Translations under genes and position numbers: made by a program
Assembly (NCBI GenBank): GCA_009928645.1
Contig: SACH01000008.1
Location: forward strand, 1 to 62,014
From: Gammaproteobacteria bacterium
GTDB taxonomy: Bacteria > Pseudomonadota > Gammaproteobacteria > Chromatiales > Chromatiaceae
Reading direction: 5' to 3'
DNA length: 62,014 nucleotides
The notes under the pieces: generated by a model
Databases searched by the model: none
Seen by the model: the letters and a program-made list of their open reading frames with translations, nothing else
Told to the model about the DNA's origin: nothing
Part shown: piece after piece, positions 55,289-62,014 of the stretch
Numbering within the stretch: the stretch's first letter is position 1
Layout of the letters: each line of letters begins with the position of its first letter

Positions 55289-56608
55289 ATGACCGTGAAA
55301 AAAGGCAGGTTCTTGCGCAGATTCCTCTTGCCCCTCTTGTTGCTTGCCCTCGGCGCGAGCGGCGTCCCGCGTGCGGAGTTGACCATCGAGATCGTCGGTG
55401 GTCAGGAGGGGGCCCAGCCCATCGCCGTGGCGCCCTTCGCCCTTGAGGGGGGCGTGGGTCTGGCCCCGGAGGACCTGGCCCAGGTGATCGCCGCCGATCT
55501 GGCGCGCACCGGACGTTTCAAACCCCTGCCACGCCAGGATATGCCGCCCAGCCCCCCGTCCGTGGAGGGGGTTGAACTGCGCGACTGGCGGGTGCTGGCG
55601 ATGAACAACCTGGTGGCGGGCCAGATCAATCGCCGGCCCGATGGCTACTACGAGGTCCATTTCGTCCTGTTCGACGTCTACAGTGGCGAGCAACTGGCGA
55701 ACATGAGCCTGCCCAGCAGCGCCGCCGACCTGCGCCATACCGCCCACCGCATCGCCGATATCGTTTACGAGCGCCTCACCGGTCTGCCCGGGGCCTTTAC
55801 CAGTCGTCTCGCCTATGTCACCAGCGAGTGGGGAGTGGATGGCCAGCGGGTGACCCTGCGGGTGGCCGATGCCGACGGCCACAACCCCCAGACCATCGTG
55901 GCCTCCAAGGAGCCGCTCCTCTCCCCGGCCTGGTCCCCGGATGGTCGCCGCCTGGCCTATGTCTCCTTCGAGAACCGGCAGACGGCGGTCTTCATCCAGG
56001 AGTTGACCACGGGGCGGCGCGAGCGCGTGGCGAGTTTTCCCGGCATCAACAGCGCTCCGGCCTGGTCGCCCGATGGTCGCCAACTGGCCCTGACCCTGTC
56101 CAAGGACGGCAATCCCGAGATCTATGTCCTGGACCTGGGCACCCGCGCCCTGCGGCGCCTCACCGACCACCCGGGCATCGACACGGAGCCGGCCTGGTCC
56201 CCGGATGGCAGCGAGATCTACTTCACTTCCGGGCGCGGCGGCGACCCCCAGATCTACCGCATGCCCGCCCAGGGTGGCGAGGCGACCCGGGTCACCTTCA
56301 CGGGTGATTACAACGGCCGCCCCTCCCTGTCGCCGGATGGCCGCTCCCTGGTCATGGTCACCCGCGTCAACGGCCAGTTCCGTATTGCCCTCATGGACCT
56401 GGCCAGCCATAGCACCCGTCTCCTGAGCCGGGGTGGGCTGGACGAGTCGCCAAGTTTCGCGCCGAATGGCAGCATGGTAATTTACGCCACCCAGAGCAAC
56501 GGTCGCGGCGTCCTGGCCGTGGTCTCCACCGATGGCAAAGTCGGCCAACGCCTCTCCCAGGATGCGGGCGAGGTGCGCGAACCGGCCTGGTCCCCTCCGC
56601 CACGCTGA
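55289..56608 (+). CDS. tolB: Tol-Pal system beta-propeller protein TolB
   Basis: A 439-residue periplasmic protein with a signal peptide (RFLRRFLLPLLLLALGASGVPRA). It has an N-terminal alpha/beta domain (IAVAPFALEGG, DLARTGRFKPLPR) and a six-bladed WD-like propeller with repeated PAWSPDGR(R/Q)LA and YFTSGRGGDPQIYRM segments that bind Pal. Standard length. Confidence 0.96.
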   Translation: MTVKKGRFLRRFLLPLLLLALGASGVPRAELTIEIVGGQEGAQPIAVAPFALEGGVGLAPEDLAQVIAADLARTGRFKPLPRQDMPPSPPSVEGVELRDWRVLAMNNLVAGQINRRPDGYYEVHFVLFDVYSGEQLANMSLPSSAADLRHTAHRIADIVYERLTGLPGAFTSRLAYVTSEWGVDGQRVTLRVADADGHNPQTIVASKEPLLSPAWSPDGRRLAYVSFENRQTAVFIQELTTGRRERVASFPGINSAPAWSPDGRQLALTLSKDGNPEIYVLDLGTRALRRLTDHPGIDTEPAWSPDGSEIYFTSGRGGDPQIYRMPAQGGEATRVTFTGDYNGRPSLSPDGRSLVMVTRVNGQFRIALMDLASHSTRLLSRGGLDESPSFAPNGSMVIYATQSNGRGVLAVVSTDGKVGQRLSQDAGEVREPAWSPPPR

Positions 56609-56630
56609 GCCGTGCCCCCTGGAGAAGCCC

Positions 56631-57320
56631 ATGAACCTCGTTCCCCTTTCTCACGCCGGTCTGGCCCAAGCGCGCCACGGGTACCGTCCTGCGGGGCCGG
56701 ATACCCGCTCCGGTACCGTCACCCTGGCCTTGGCTCCGGCCCTCGTCGCGGGTAGCGGCGTGGCCGTTCAGACCCCCTCTCCCCAACCCTCCCCCGCCAG
56801 GGGGGAGGGAGCAAGAGAATCCGTGTCTGGTGTTGCCGGAAGCCTGCTCCTGTTGACGGTGCTCCTGCTGGCCCTCGGCGGCTGTGCCAGTCCCACCAAG
56901 CAGGATGAGGCCAAGACCCCCGTGGGCACGGCCACCACCCTCCCCTTGGCGGCCCGGCCGGGGCCACCGGGGCTCAACGACCCTAACAGCCCTCTGTCCA
57001 GGCGCATCATCTATTTTGATTACGACAGCAGTACCATCAAGCCGGAGTATGTCGAGATCCTGCGCGCCCATGCCCGCTACGTCGCCACCACCCCCAAGGC
57101 CAAGCTGATGCTGGAGGGGCACACCGACGAACGTGGCACCCGTGAATACAACCTGGCCCTCGCCGAGGATCGCGCCAACGCGGTGCGCCGCTTCATGCGC
57201 GCCGAGGGCGCCGCCGAGGCCCAGCTTGGCCAGCTCAGCTTCGGCGAGGAAAAGCCCACCCAGCCTGGCCAGGGCGAAACGGTCTGGGCCCAGAACCGCC
57301 GCGTCGAACTCGTCTATTGA
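56631..57320 (+). CDS. pal: Peptidoglycan-associated lipoprotein Pal with a disrupted/extended N terminus
   Basis: The OmpA-like domain is complete: RRIIYFDYDSSTIKPEY, LMLEGHTDERGTREYNLALAEDRANAVRRFM (split) and GEEKPTQPGQGE. The lipobox LALGGC places the lipidated Cys at about residue 85 of the longest chain. The ATG at 56631 has a good GGAGA site 7 bases upstream, but the intervening 190 bases include a palindromic repeat (56772-56811, peptide TPSPQPSPARGEGARES). A GTG at 56823, preceded by GGAGGGAG from the repeat, would give a short leader right before the lipobox. Which start is used is open; Pal anchors the outer membrane to peptidoglycan and TolB. Confidence 0.9.
   Translation: MNLVPLSHAGLAQARHGYRPAGPDTRSGTVTLALAPALVAGSGVAVQTPSPQPSPARGEGARESVSGVAGSLLLLTVLLLALGGCASPTKQDEAKTPVGTATTLPLAARPGPPGLNDPNSPLSRRIIYFDYDSSTIKPEYVEILRAHARYVATTPKAKLMLEGHTDERGTREYNLALAEDRANAVRRFMRAEGAAEAQLGQLSFGEEKPTQPGQGETVWAQNRRVELVY
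56772..56811 (+). repeat. Small GC-rich palindromic repeat in the 5' part of pal
   Basis: CCCCCTCTCCCCAACCCTCC followed by CCCGCCAGGGGGGAGGGAG, same family as the inverted copy in hisG (24262-24310). The CCCTCCCCC and GGGGGGAGGG parts can pair. Confidence 0.7.
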
Positions 57321-57331
57321 GGTCATCATCC

Positions 57332-58336
57332 ATGCAGCAGCGTCCCCTGTCCCTCGCCATCGCCGGTCTCCTCGCCCTGGTCCCCCTTCTGTCTCCCGCC
57401 GAGGATCTCGATGGGCGGGTGACCCGGATCGAGAACATGCTCGATAGTCAGCGGGCCTCCGATCTGACCCTCCAGTTCCAGGCGATGGAGCGCGAGATGC
57501 AGCGCCTGCGCGGTCAGGTCGAGCAGCAGCAGTACGAACTCGATCGGCTGCGGCGGCAGGGTGGCCAGACCGCGGGAGCGGAGGCACGGCCGGGCGCACC
57601 CGCGGGCCAGGCCCCGGCGGGTGGGCCAGAGACCGCGGCGGCGGCGGGAGCCCCGGTGGCCCGGGGTGAGGCGGCGACCGCGCCAAAAGGCGCGGAGCCG
57701 ACGCGTCCGGCTGAAGCCCCCGCGCCGACTACCGCCTCCGCGCCCGCCGGTCAGCCGGCCAGCGGGACTCGCGCAGGCGTCGAGTCCACGGTGCCCCCCC
57801 TGACTGCCATTGCCACACCGGCAGGGACGGCGCCGCCACCGCCGCCGGCGGGAACGGTGCCGCCGGCGGGAGAGGCAGCCCAAGCGCCCGCGGCGGAGAC
57901 CCCGGAGCAACCGGCCACGGAGCCGTCGGCGGCCGCCGCCCAGCCGGGCCGTGGCGAGCAGGAGGCCTACATCAAGGCCGTCGAGCCTCTCAAGCAGCGC
58001 CGCTTCGAAGAGGCGTCGGTTACCCTGAGCGATTTCCTCGCCCGCTATCCCAACAGCGCCAATGCCGACAAGGCCCACTTCTGGCTGGCCGAGACGCATT
58101 ATGTCAACCGGAACGTCACCGCCGCCCTGAAGGAGTTTCAGACCGTCCTTAAGGACTATCCTAAGAGTTCCAAGGTTCCCGGAGCCCTGCTGAAGATCGG
58201 CTACATCCAGGATGATGCCAAGGACCCCCGCGCCGCCCGCGCCACCTTGCAGGAATTGATTCGCCGCTTTCCCCAGAGCGGCGAGGCGCGCCTGGCCCAA
58301 AGCCGGCTGGACCAGATGACCCAGGAGGGGCACTGA
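57332..58336 (+). CDS. cpoB: Cell division coordinator CpoB (YbgF)
   Basis: A 334-residue periplasmic protein. A signal peptide (about 1-22) is followed by a trimerising coiled coil (DGRVTRIENMLDSQRASDLTLQFQAMEREM split), an unusually long Ala/Pro/Gly-rich linker (about 75-205) and C-terminal TPR repeats (YIKAVEPLKQRRFEEASVTLSDFLARYPNS, AHFWLAETHYVNRNVTAALKEFQTVLKDYP split). CpoB couples PBP1B activity to Tol during division. I chose the ATG at 57332; it follows pal by 11 bases. Confidence 0.92.
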   Translation: MQQRPLSLAIAGLLALVPLLSPAEDLDGRVTRIENMLDSQRASDLTLQFQAMEREMQRLRGQVEQQQYELDRLRRQGGQTAGAEARPGAPAGQAPAGGPETAAAAGAPVARGEAATAPKGAEPTRPAEAPAPTTASAPAGQPASGTRAGVESTVPPLTAIATPAGTAPPPPPAGTVPPAGEAAQAPAAETPEQPATEPSAAAAQPGRGEQEAYIKAVEPLKQRRFEEASVTLSDFLARYPNSANADKAHFWLAETHYVNRNVTAALKEFQTVLKDYPKSSKVPGALLKIGYIQDDAKDPRAARATLQELIRRFPQSGEARLAQSRLDQMTQEGH

Positions 58337-58453
58337 GGGAACGGCTGGCGGCTGGGCGGTAGTAACGCCCTATTTCCCCCACGAGGGTCAGTTACCGATT
58401 TGGGATTGCGCTACCAGACCTTGGGTCTGGACCAAGAGAGGGAATGCGAGTGT

Positions 58454-58933
58454 TCAGGGCAGGCGCTCGATCTCCCGCATCAAGGCCTGATAGCGATCCC
58501 CCAACTCAGCGGGCATGCCCGCCTCCTTGGCGCCGGGACAGCCCCCGGCCGCCTTCAGTCGGGCGAGGAACTCCTCCTGGAGACGGGTCTGAGCCCGTCG
58601 ATAGGATTTCTCGGGAAAGAGATCATCCTGCACCTTGAGCACCGTCAGGCGGAATTTGCTCGCCAGGAGCTTATTGAGATTGTCCGTGCGGCGTCCGGAC
58701 TGGTCGCTGCGGCAACGAGCATTGTAGAGGTCGACTTCGGTGGCCGCGATCACGGCCGCGACCAGCAGTTCCGTCGTTGACTCGTCGAGCGGGGGCTGGG
58801 CCGGGGCGGGGAGGGGGGCCAGGAGGGAGAGCCCCAGCAACGCGGGTCTTAGGAGCGAAAGGCCTCGCCAGGCGTGGCCTCTCTTCCGGGCTTGCCGGAG
58901 CGCTCCAGGCAAAGCGATCATGATCGGCGGCAT
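58454..58933 (-). CDS. Hypothetical secreted protein
   Basis: A 159-residue protein not recognised by family. It has a basic N terminus, a hydrophobic signal-like segment (LSLLRPALLGLSLLAPLPAPAQ, about 25-46), then a mostly helical mature part with two cysteines (about 74 and 132; NARCRSDQSG and AAGGCPGAKEAG) that could form one disulfide. The start ATG at 58933 overlaps the SDR stop (TGATG); an ATG at 58921 is also possible. It is probably cotranscribed with the SDR gene. No function is proposed. Confidence 0.65.
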   Translation of the reverse strand: MPPIMIALPGALRQARKRGHAWRGLSLLRPALLGLSLLAPLPAPAQPPLDESTTELLVAAVIAATEVDLYNARCRSDQSGRRTDNLNKLLASKFRLTVLKVQDDLFPEKSYRRAQTRLQEEFLARLKAAGGCPGAKEAGMPAELGDRYQALMREIERLP

Positions 58934-59637
58934 CAACTTCGCCCGTAAACCGGGATGGCTGCCCCGCTGATGGCCCGGGAGGCATCGGAGACCAGGAACA
59001 GCACCACGTCCGCCAGGGCGTCGGTGCCCACCCACCGGCTGTGATCCGCGTCCGGCATGGCAGCCCGGTTCTCCGGGGTGTCCAGGGTACCGGGAAGAAT
59101 GCAGTTGATGTTGATGGCATCGTCCCGGTGCTCGTCCGCCAGGCTCTCGGTGAGGCGGATGACTACAGCCTTGGCGGCGCAATAGGGCGCCATGTGGCCC
59201 TGTCCCTTGAGGGCGGCGCGGGCGGCAATGTTGACAATGCGCCCGCCGCCCGCCGCCAGCAGGTGGGGGATGACGGCCCGACAGGCGTTGAAGACGCTGC
59301 GGGCGTTCAGGTCCATCATCCGGTCCCAGTCCTGGTCGCTGGTCTGATGGAGGGGCGGGCCCATGGCGAAGCCGCCAGCGATGTTGGCGAGGATGTCGAT
59401 GCGCCCGAAACGGGCGCGGACGGCGGCCACGGTTTGTTCCAGCCCCCGCGGGTCGACCAGGTCGACGGGGAAGGCCGCGCTCTCGCCGAGACCGGCCCGG
59501 GTCGCCTCCAGGGCTTCGGCATGACGGCCGAGGAGGGCGATGCTCGCCCCCCGGGCGGCGAGGGTCTGGCAGACCGCCCGACCGAGATTGCCGGCGGCGC
59601 CGGTGACGATGGCGACCTTGCCTGTGAGTTCGGACAT
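58933..59637 (-). CDS. Short-chain dehydrogenase/reductase lacking the usual catalytic serine
   Basis: A 234-residue classical SDR with the cofactor loop VTGAAGNLGRAVCQTL, ANIAGG, and Tyr152-x-x-x-Lys156 (PYCAAKAVVIRLTESLA). The stretch where the catalytic Ser normally lies reads IVNIAARAALKGQG, so that Ser is Ala. Related SDR subgroups with NxGARAA in this place exist, so the protein may still act on a particular substrate or be regulatory. Although the frame is open far upstream, the ATG at 59637 matches the SDR N terminus. Substrate unknown. Confidence 0.85.
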   Translation of the reverse strand: MSELTGKVAIVTGAAGNLGRAVCQTLAARGASIALLGRHAEALEATRAGLGESAAFPVDLVDPRGLEQTVAAVRARFGRIDILANIAGGFAMGPPLHQTSDQDWDRMMDLNARSVFNACRAVIPHLLAAGGGRIVNIAARAALKGQGHMAPYCAAKAVVIRLTESLADEHRDDAININCILPGTLDTPENRAAMPDADHSRWVGTDALADVVLFLVSDASRAISGAAIPVYGRS

Positions 59638-59793
59638 GAGTGGCTCTCCCGCGAATGGTGATGGCTGGCTGCTTGACAGCGAGGTGCCATGTTGGGCTGG
59701 AGGTCGGCCGCGGCAAGTCCGGCCCGGCCTGGGACTGCTATGATACCCCCCTGAGTCCCCGACCCGGTAACCTGCCCGACGCCCCTCCCTGTC

Positions 59794-60984
59794 ATGAGTG
59801 AATGGTTCCTGCTGCTCCTGCCCCTGGCCGCCGCTTCCGGCTGGTGGGCCGCCCTGCGCAGTGCCCAGCGGGCCGGTGGGGGCGGCGCGCCGGACCCGGC
59901 CTATTTCCGCGGCCTCAACTACCTGCTCGACGACCAACCGGACAAGGCGATCGATGTCTTCGTCAAGCTGGCGGAGATGGACAGCGAGACGGCCGAGGTG
60001 CAACTGGCCCTGGGGGGCCTCTTCCGGCGGCGAGGTGAGGTGGATCGGGCGATCCGCATCCACCAGGGGCTCATGGCCCGCCAGGACCTGCCCAAGGCCC
60101 TGCGCGCCCTGGCCCTGCAGGAACTGGCGCTGGACTACATGCGCGCCGGCCTCCTCGACCGCGCCGAGCGCCTGTTCGAGGAACTGACCCAGTTTCGTGA
60201 CCAGCGGCGGCGCGCCCTCCTGAGCCTGGTCGACATCTACCAGCAGGAGAAGGACTGGCGCCGTTGTCTGGAGACCGCCGACCGGTTGCAGAGCTTTCTG
60301 GGCGAGCCCATGGGTTTGGCGATGGCCCACTACCATTGCGAACTGGCCGAGGAAGCCCTGCGCCTGGGCGACGATGAGGGGGCGGCGGCCTCCCTGCGTG
60401 ACGCCCTGGCGACCGACGCAGGTTGCGTCCGGGCGACCCTGTTGCAGGCACGCCTGGCCCTGGATCGCGGCGAGGCGGATCGCGCCATCCGCCTGTTCCA
60501 CCGGGTCGGGGACCAGGGACCGCGTTTTCTCCCCGAGATCCTGCCCGGCCTGCTGGAGGCCTTCCGCGGCAGCCCGCCTTCGGACCTGCTGGAGACCCTG
60601 CGCGCCCTGCACCGCGCCCATCCCAACGGCGCCTTGTTGTTGGCCCTGGCGGAGGTGGTCGAGCGGATCGAAGGCCGTCCGCCGGCCATCCGGCTGCTGG
60701 TCGAACATGTCAGTGACCATGCCGACCTGGCAGCGGTCGAGCGCTTGCTGGAACTGCGGGAGCTACCCCTGGCCGCCGAAGGCGCCGAGGCCCTGGAGAT
60801 GCTGCGCGCCCTGAGCCGGGTGGTCCGGCAGTTGCGTTCGCGTCAGCCCCGCTATCAGTGCGATCATTGTGGCTATGCCGCCCGCCGCCTGCATTGGCAA
60901 TGTCCCGGCTGCAAGCGCTGGGCGAGCATCCTCCCCGTCGAGTCCCCCCGCCTGGCCGAGGGCGCGGAGCGAGTGGCCACCTGA
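59794..60984 (+). CDS. lapB: Lipopolysaccharide assembly protein B (LapB/YciM)
   Basis: A 396-residue protein with one N-terminal membrane helix (WFLLLLPLAAASGWWAAL), a series of TPR repeats facing the cytoplasm (YFRGLNYLLDDQPDKAIDVFVKLAEMD, split) and a C-terminal rubredoxin-like metal site (CDHCG...CPGC). With FtsH it controls LpxC turnover and so LPS synthesis. Next gene pyrF follows as in many gammaproteobacteria. Confidence 0.93.
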   Translation: MSEWFLLLLPLAAASGWWAALRSAQRAGGGGAPDPAYFRGLNYLLDDQPDKAIDVFVKLAEMDSETAEVQLALGGLFRRRGEVDRAIRIHQGLMARQDLPKALRALALQELALDYMRAGLLDRAERLFEELTQFRDQRRRALLSLVDIYQQEKDWRRCLETADRLQSFLGEPMGLAMAHYHCELAEEALRLGDDEGAAASLRDALATDAGCVRATLLQARLALDRGEADRAIRLFHRVGDQGPRFLPEILPGLLEAFRGSPPSDLLETLRALHRAHPNGALLLALAEVVERIEGRPPAIRLLVEHVSDHADLAAVERLLELRELPLAAEGAEALEMLRALSRVVRQLRSRQPRYQCDHCGYAARRLHWQCPGCKRWASILPVESPRLAEGAERVAT

Positions 60985-61088
60985 GGCCCGGGGCGGTGGC
61001 GACCAAGCCCTTTCGTGATCAAGGCAGTTAAACACCGAGCCTCTTCACCGCCAAGCCCTTGAGCACTTGAGCCCTCCGCCTACGAGCT

Positions 61089-61841
61089 ATGTCGTGCCCA
61101 CGCTACCCTTGGAGCAAGCCGTTGGACCAAGAACCCCGCATCATCGTCGCCCTGGACTACCCACGCCTGGAACCGGCCCTCGCCCTGGTCGAACGCCTCG
61201 ACCCCCGCCGCTGCCGGCTCAAGGTAGGCAAGGAGATGTTCACCCGCTTGGGCCCGGCCTTCGTCGAACGCCTGGGCAGCTTGGGTTTTCAGGTCTTTCT
61301 CGACCTCAAGTTCCACGACATCCCCAACACCGTGGCCGCCGCCTGCGAAGCGGCGGCGGATCTGGGCGTGTGGATGACCAACCTCCACGCCTCCGGCGGC
61401 CGGCGCATGATGGCAGCGGCGCGGGAGCGCCTGGCGCACCGCGCCAACCCGCCACTGCTGATCGCCGTCACCGTCCTCACCAGCCTGGACGCGGACGACC
61501 TGACGGCCATCGGCTGTCCCGGCGATCCCCGGGAGCGGGTCCTGCGCCTGGCCACCCTGGCCCGGGACGCCGGCCTCGACGGTGTAGTCTGCTCCCCCCA
61601 GGAGGCCGCCCCGGTCCGCGCCGCCTTGGGCCCGGGCTTCCGGCTCGTCACCCCCGGCGTCCGCCCGGCGGGATCGGACACGGGTGATCAGAAGCGAGTC
61701 ATGACCCCCGCCGAGGCCCTCGCTGCCGGTGCCGACTACCTGGTCATCGGCCGGCCCATCACCGCCGCCCCCGATCCCCTGGCCGCCCTAGCGGCGATCG
61801 AGGCGGAGTGGCATGGAGCATCCGCCCCCGGTCAAAGGTAA
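61089..61841 (+). CDS. pyrF: Orotidine 5'-phosphate decarboxylase
   Basis: A 250-residue TIM-barrel enzyme of pyrimidine synthesis. The active-site motif is [13 protein letters not shown], with IIVALDYP at the start, [34 protein letters not shown] and [14 protein letters not shown]. The ATG at 61089 gives an 11-residue leader before the family start; a TTG at 61122 is an alternative. It is followed by an inverted-repeat element. Confidence 0.95.
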   Translation: MSCPRYPWSKPLDQEPRIIVALDYPRLEPALALVERLDPRRCRLKVGKEMFTRLGPAFVERLGSLGFQVFLDLKFHDIPNTVAAACEAAADLGVWMTNLHASGGRRMMAAARERLAHRANPPLLIAVTVLTSLDADDLTAIGCPGDPRERVLRLATLARDAGLDGVVCSPQEAAPVRAALGPGFRLVTPGVRPAGSDTGDQKRVMTPAEALAAGADYLVIGRPITAAPDPLAALAAIEAEWHGASAPGQR

Positions 61842-61848
61842 CGGGGGA

Positions 61849-61948
61849 GGGTCGGGTGGCGTCTGGCGGGGGTGTCGCCAGCATGGATGCTGGCGGCAAG
61901 CCTCCAGGGATGGATTCACGGCGTCCCTCGCCAGACGCCACCCGACCC
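61849..61948 (-). repeat. 100-base inverted-repeat element, copy 2
   Basis: A perfect 20-base inverted repeat (61849-61868 and 61929-61948) encloses, on the minus strand, GGACGCCGTGAATCCATCCC, TGGAGGCTTGCC, the hairpin GCCAGCATCC/ATGCTGGC and ACACCCCCGCC. The core matches copy 1 (36886-36989). The element lies seven bases after the pyrF stop and could also end its transcript. Confidence 0.8.
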
Positions 61949-62014
61949 GGGCGGGGTGCAATCCGGTTTTCCGAATCCTGAACCGATTTGCACTCACTGA
62001 ACTGAACAACATAA
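61949..62014. other. End of window
   Basis: No complete gene is visible after the repeat element. Confidence 0.3.

Overview
The window is a GC-rich chromosomal segment from a gammaproteobacterium, most likely a purple sulfur bacterium (Chromatiaceae-like). The main reasons are a class III polyhydroxyalkanoate locus (phaC-phaE divergent from phaA-phaR-phaP-phaB, the Allochromatium layout) close to a form I RuBisCO operon with cbbQ and cbbO, and gammaproteobacterial housekeeping blocks (rpoN-PTS, lpt, mla, tol-pal). The assignment is inferred from gene content only. I recognised no rRNA, tRNA, CRISPR array or complete insertion sequence.

Layout. 1-4678: a ChvE/GguAB-like sugar importer (ATPase cut by the window edge, then one gene fusing permease and substrate-binding protein) coupled to an OprB porin. 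4813-7726: PBP4-type carboxypeptidase, a PDZ-less HtrA-like lipoprotein and exonuclease III. 7776-8141: a phasin far from the pha locus. 8404-19039 (minus): EI, HPr, EIIA-Man, RapZ, HPr kinase, EIIA-Ntr, HPF and RpoN, then lptB-A-C, kdsC and kdsD. 19183-27201 (plus): mlaFEDCB, murA, hisG, hisD, hisC. 27492-33437: the PHA locus followed by a structured non-coding stretch and a terminator. 33549-39075 (minus): cbbO, cbbQ, cbbS, cbbL. 39338-44410: an outer-membrane protein and a TakP-type TRAP transporter. 44461-51986: rlmI, gatB, a toxin-antitoxin pair, a Uma2 protein and a large hybrid histidine kinase. 52029-58336: ybgC-tolQRAB-pal-cpoB. 58454-61841: a hypothetical secreted protein, an SDR, lapB and pyrF.

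How it fits together. Carbon fixed by RuBisCO, or taken up through the sugar ABC and TRAP systems, can be stored as PHA. The phasin genes at 8141 (minus) and 32033 (plus) are about 24 kb apart but share almost the same promoter-operator: TTGACA, 17 bp, TATTGT overlapping ATTGTGCACTGCAACAA. A third copy of the TGC-rich site lies between phaE and phaA. This outlines a PhaR-type regulon. The PTS genes include an HPr with both His15 and Ser46 plus HPr kinase, but no sugar permease, so they look regulatory.

Most unusual features: the permease/binding-protein fusion with an added membrane segment; small palindromic repeats inserted in frame in hisG and in the 5' end of pal; a duplicated hisD start region forming a micro-ORF; two copies of a roughly 100-bp inverted-repeat element whose arms differ but stay complementary; a multi-hairpin region after phaB; and a tryptophan-glycine-rich repeat tail on a TRAP permease.
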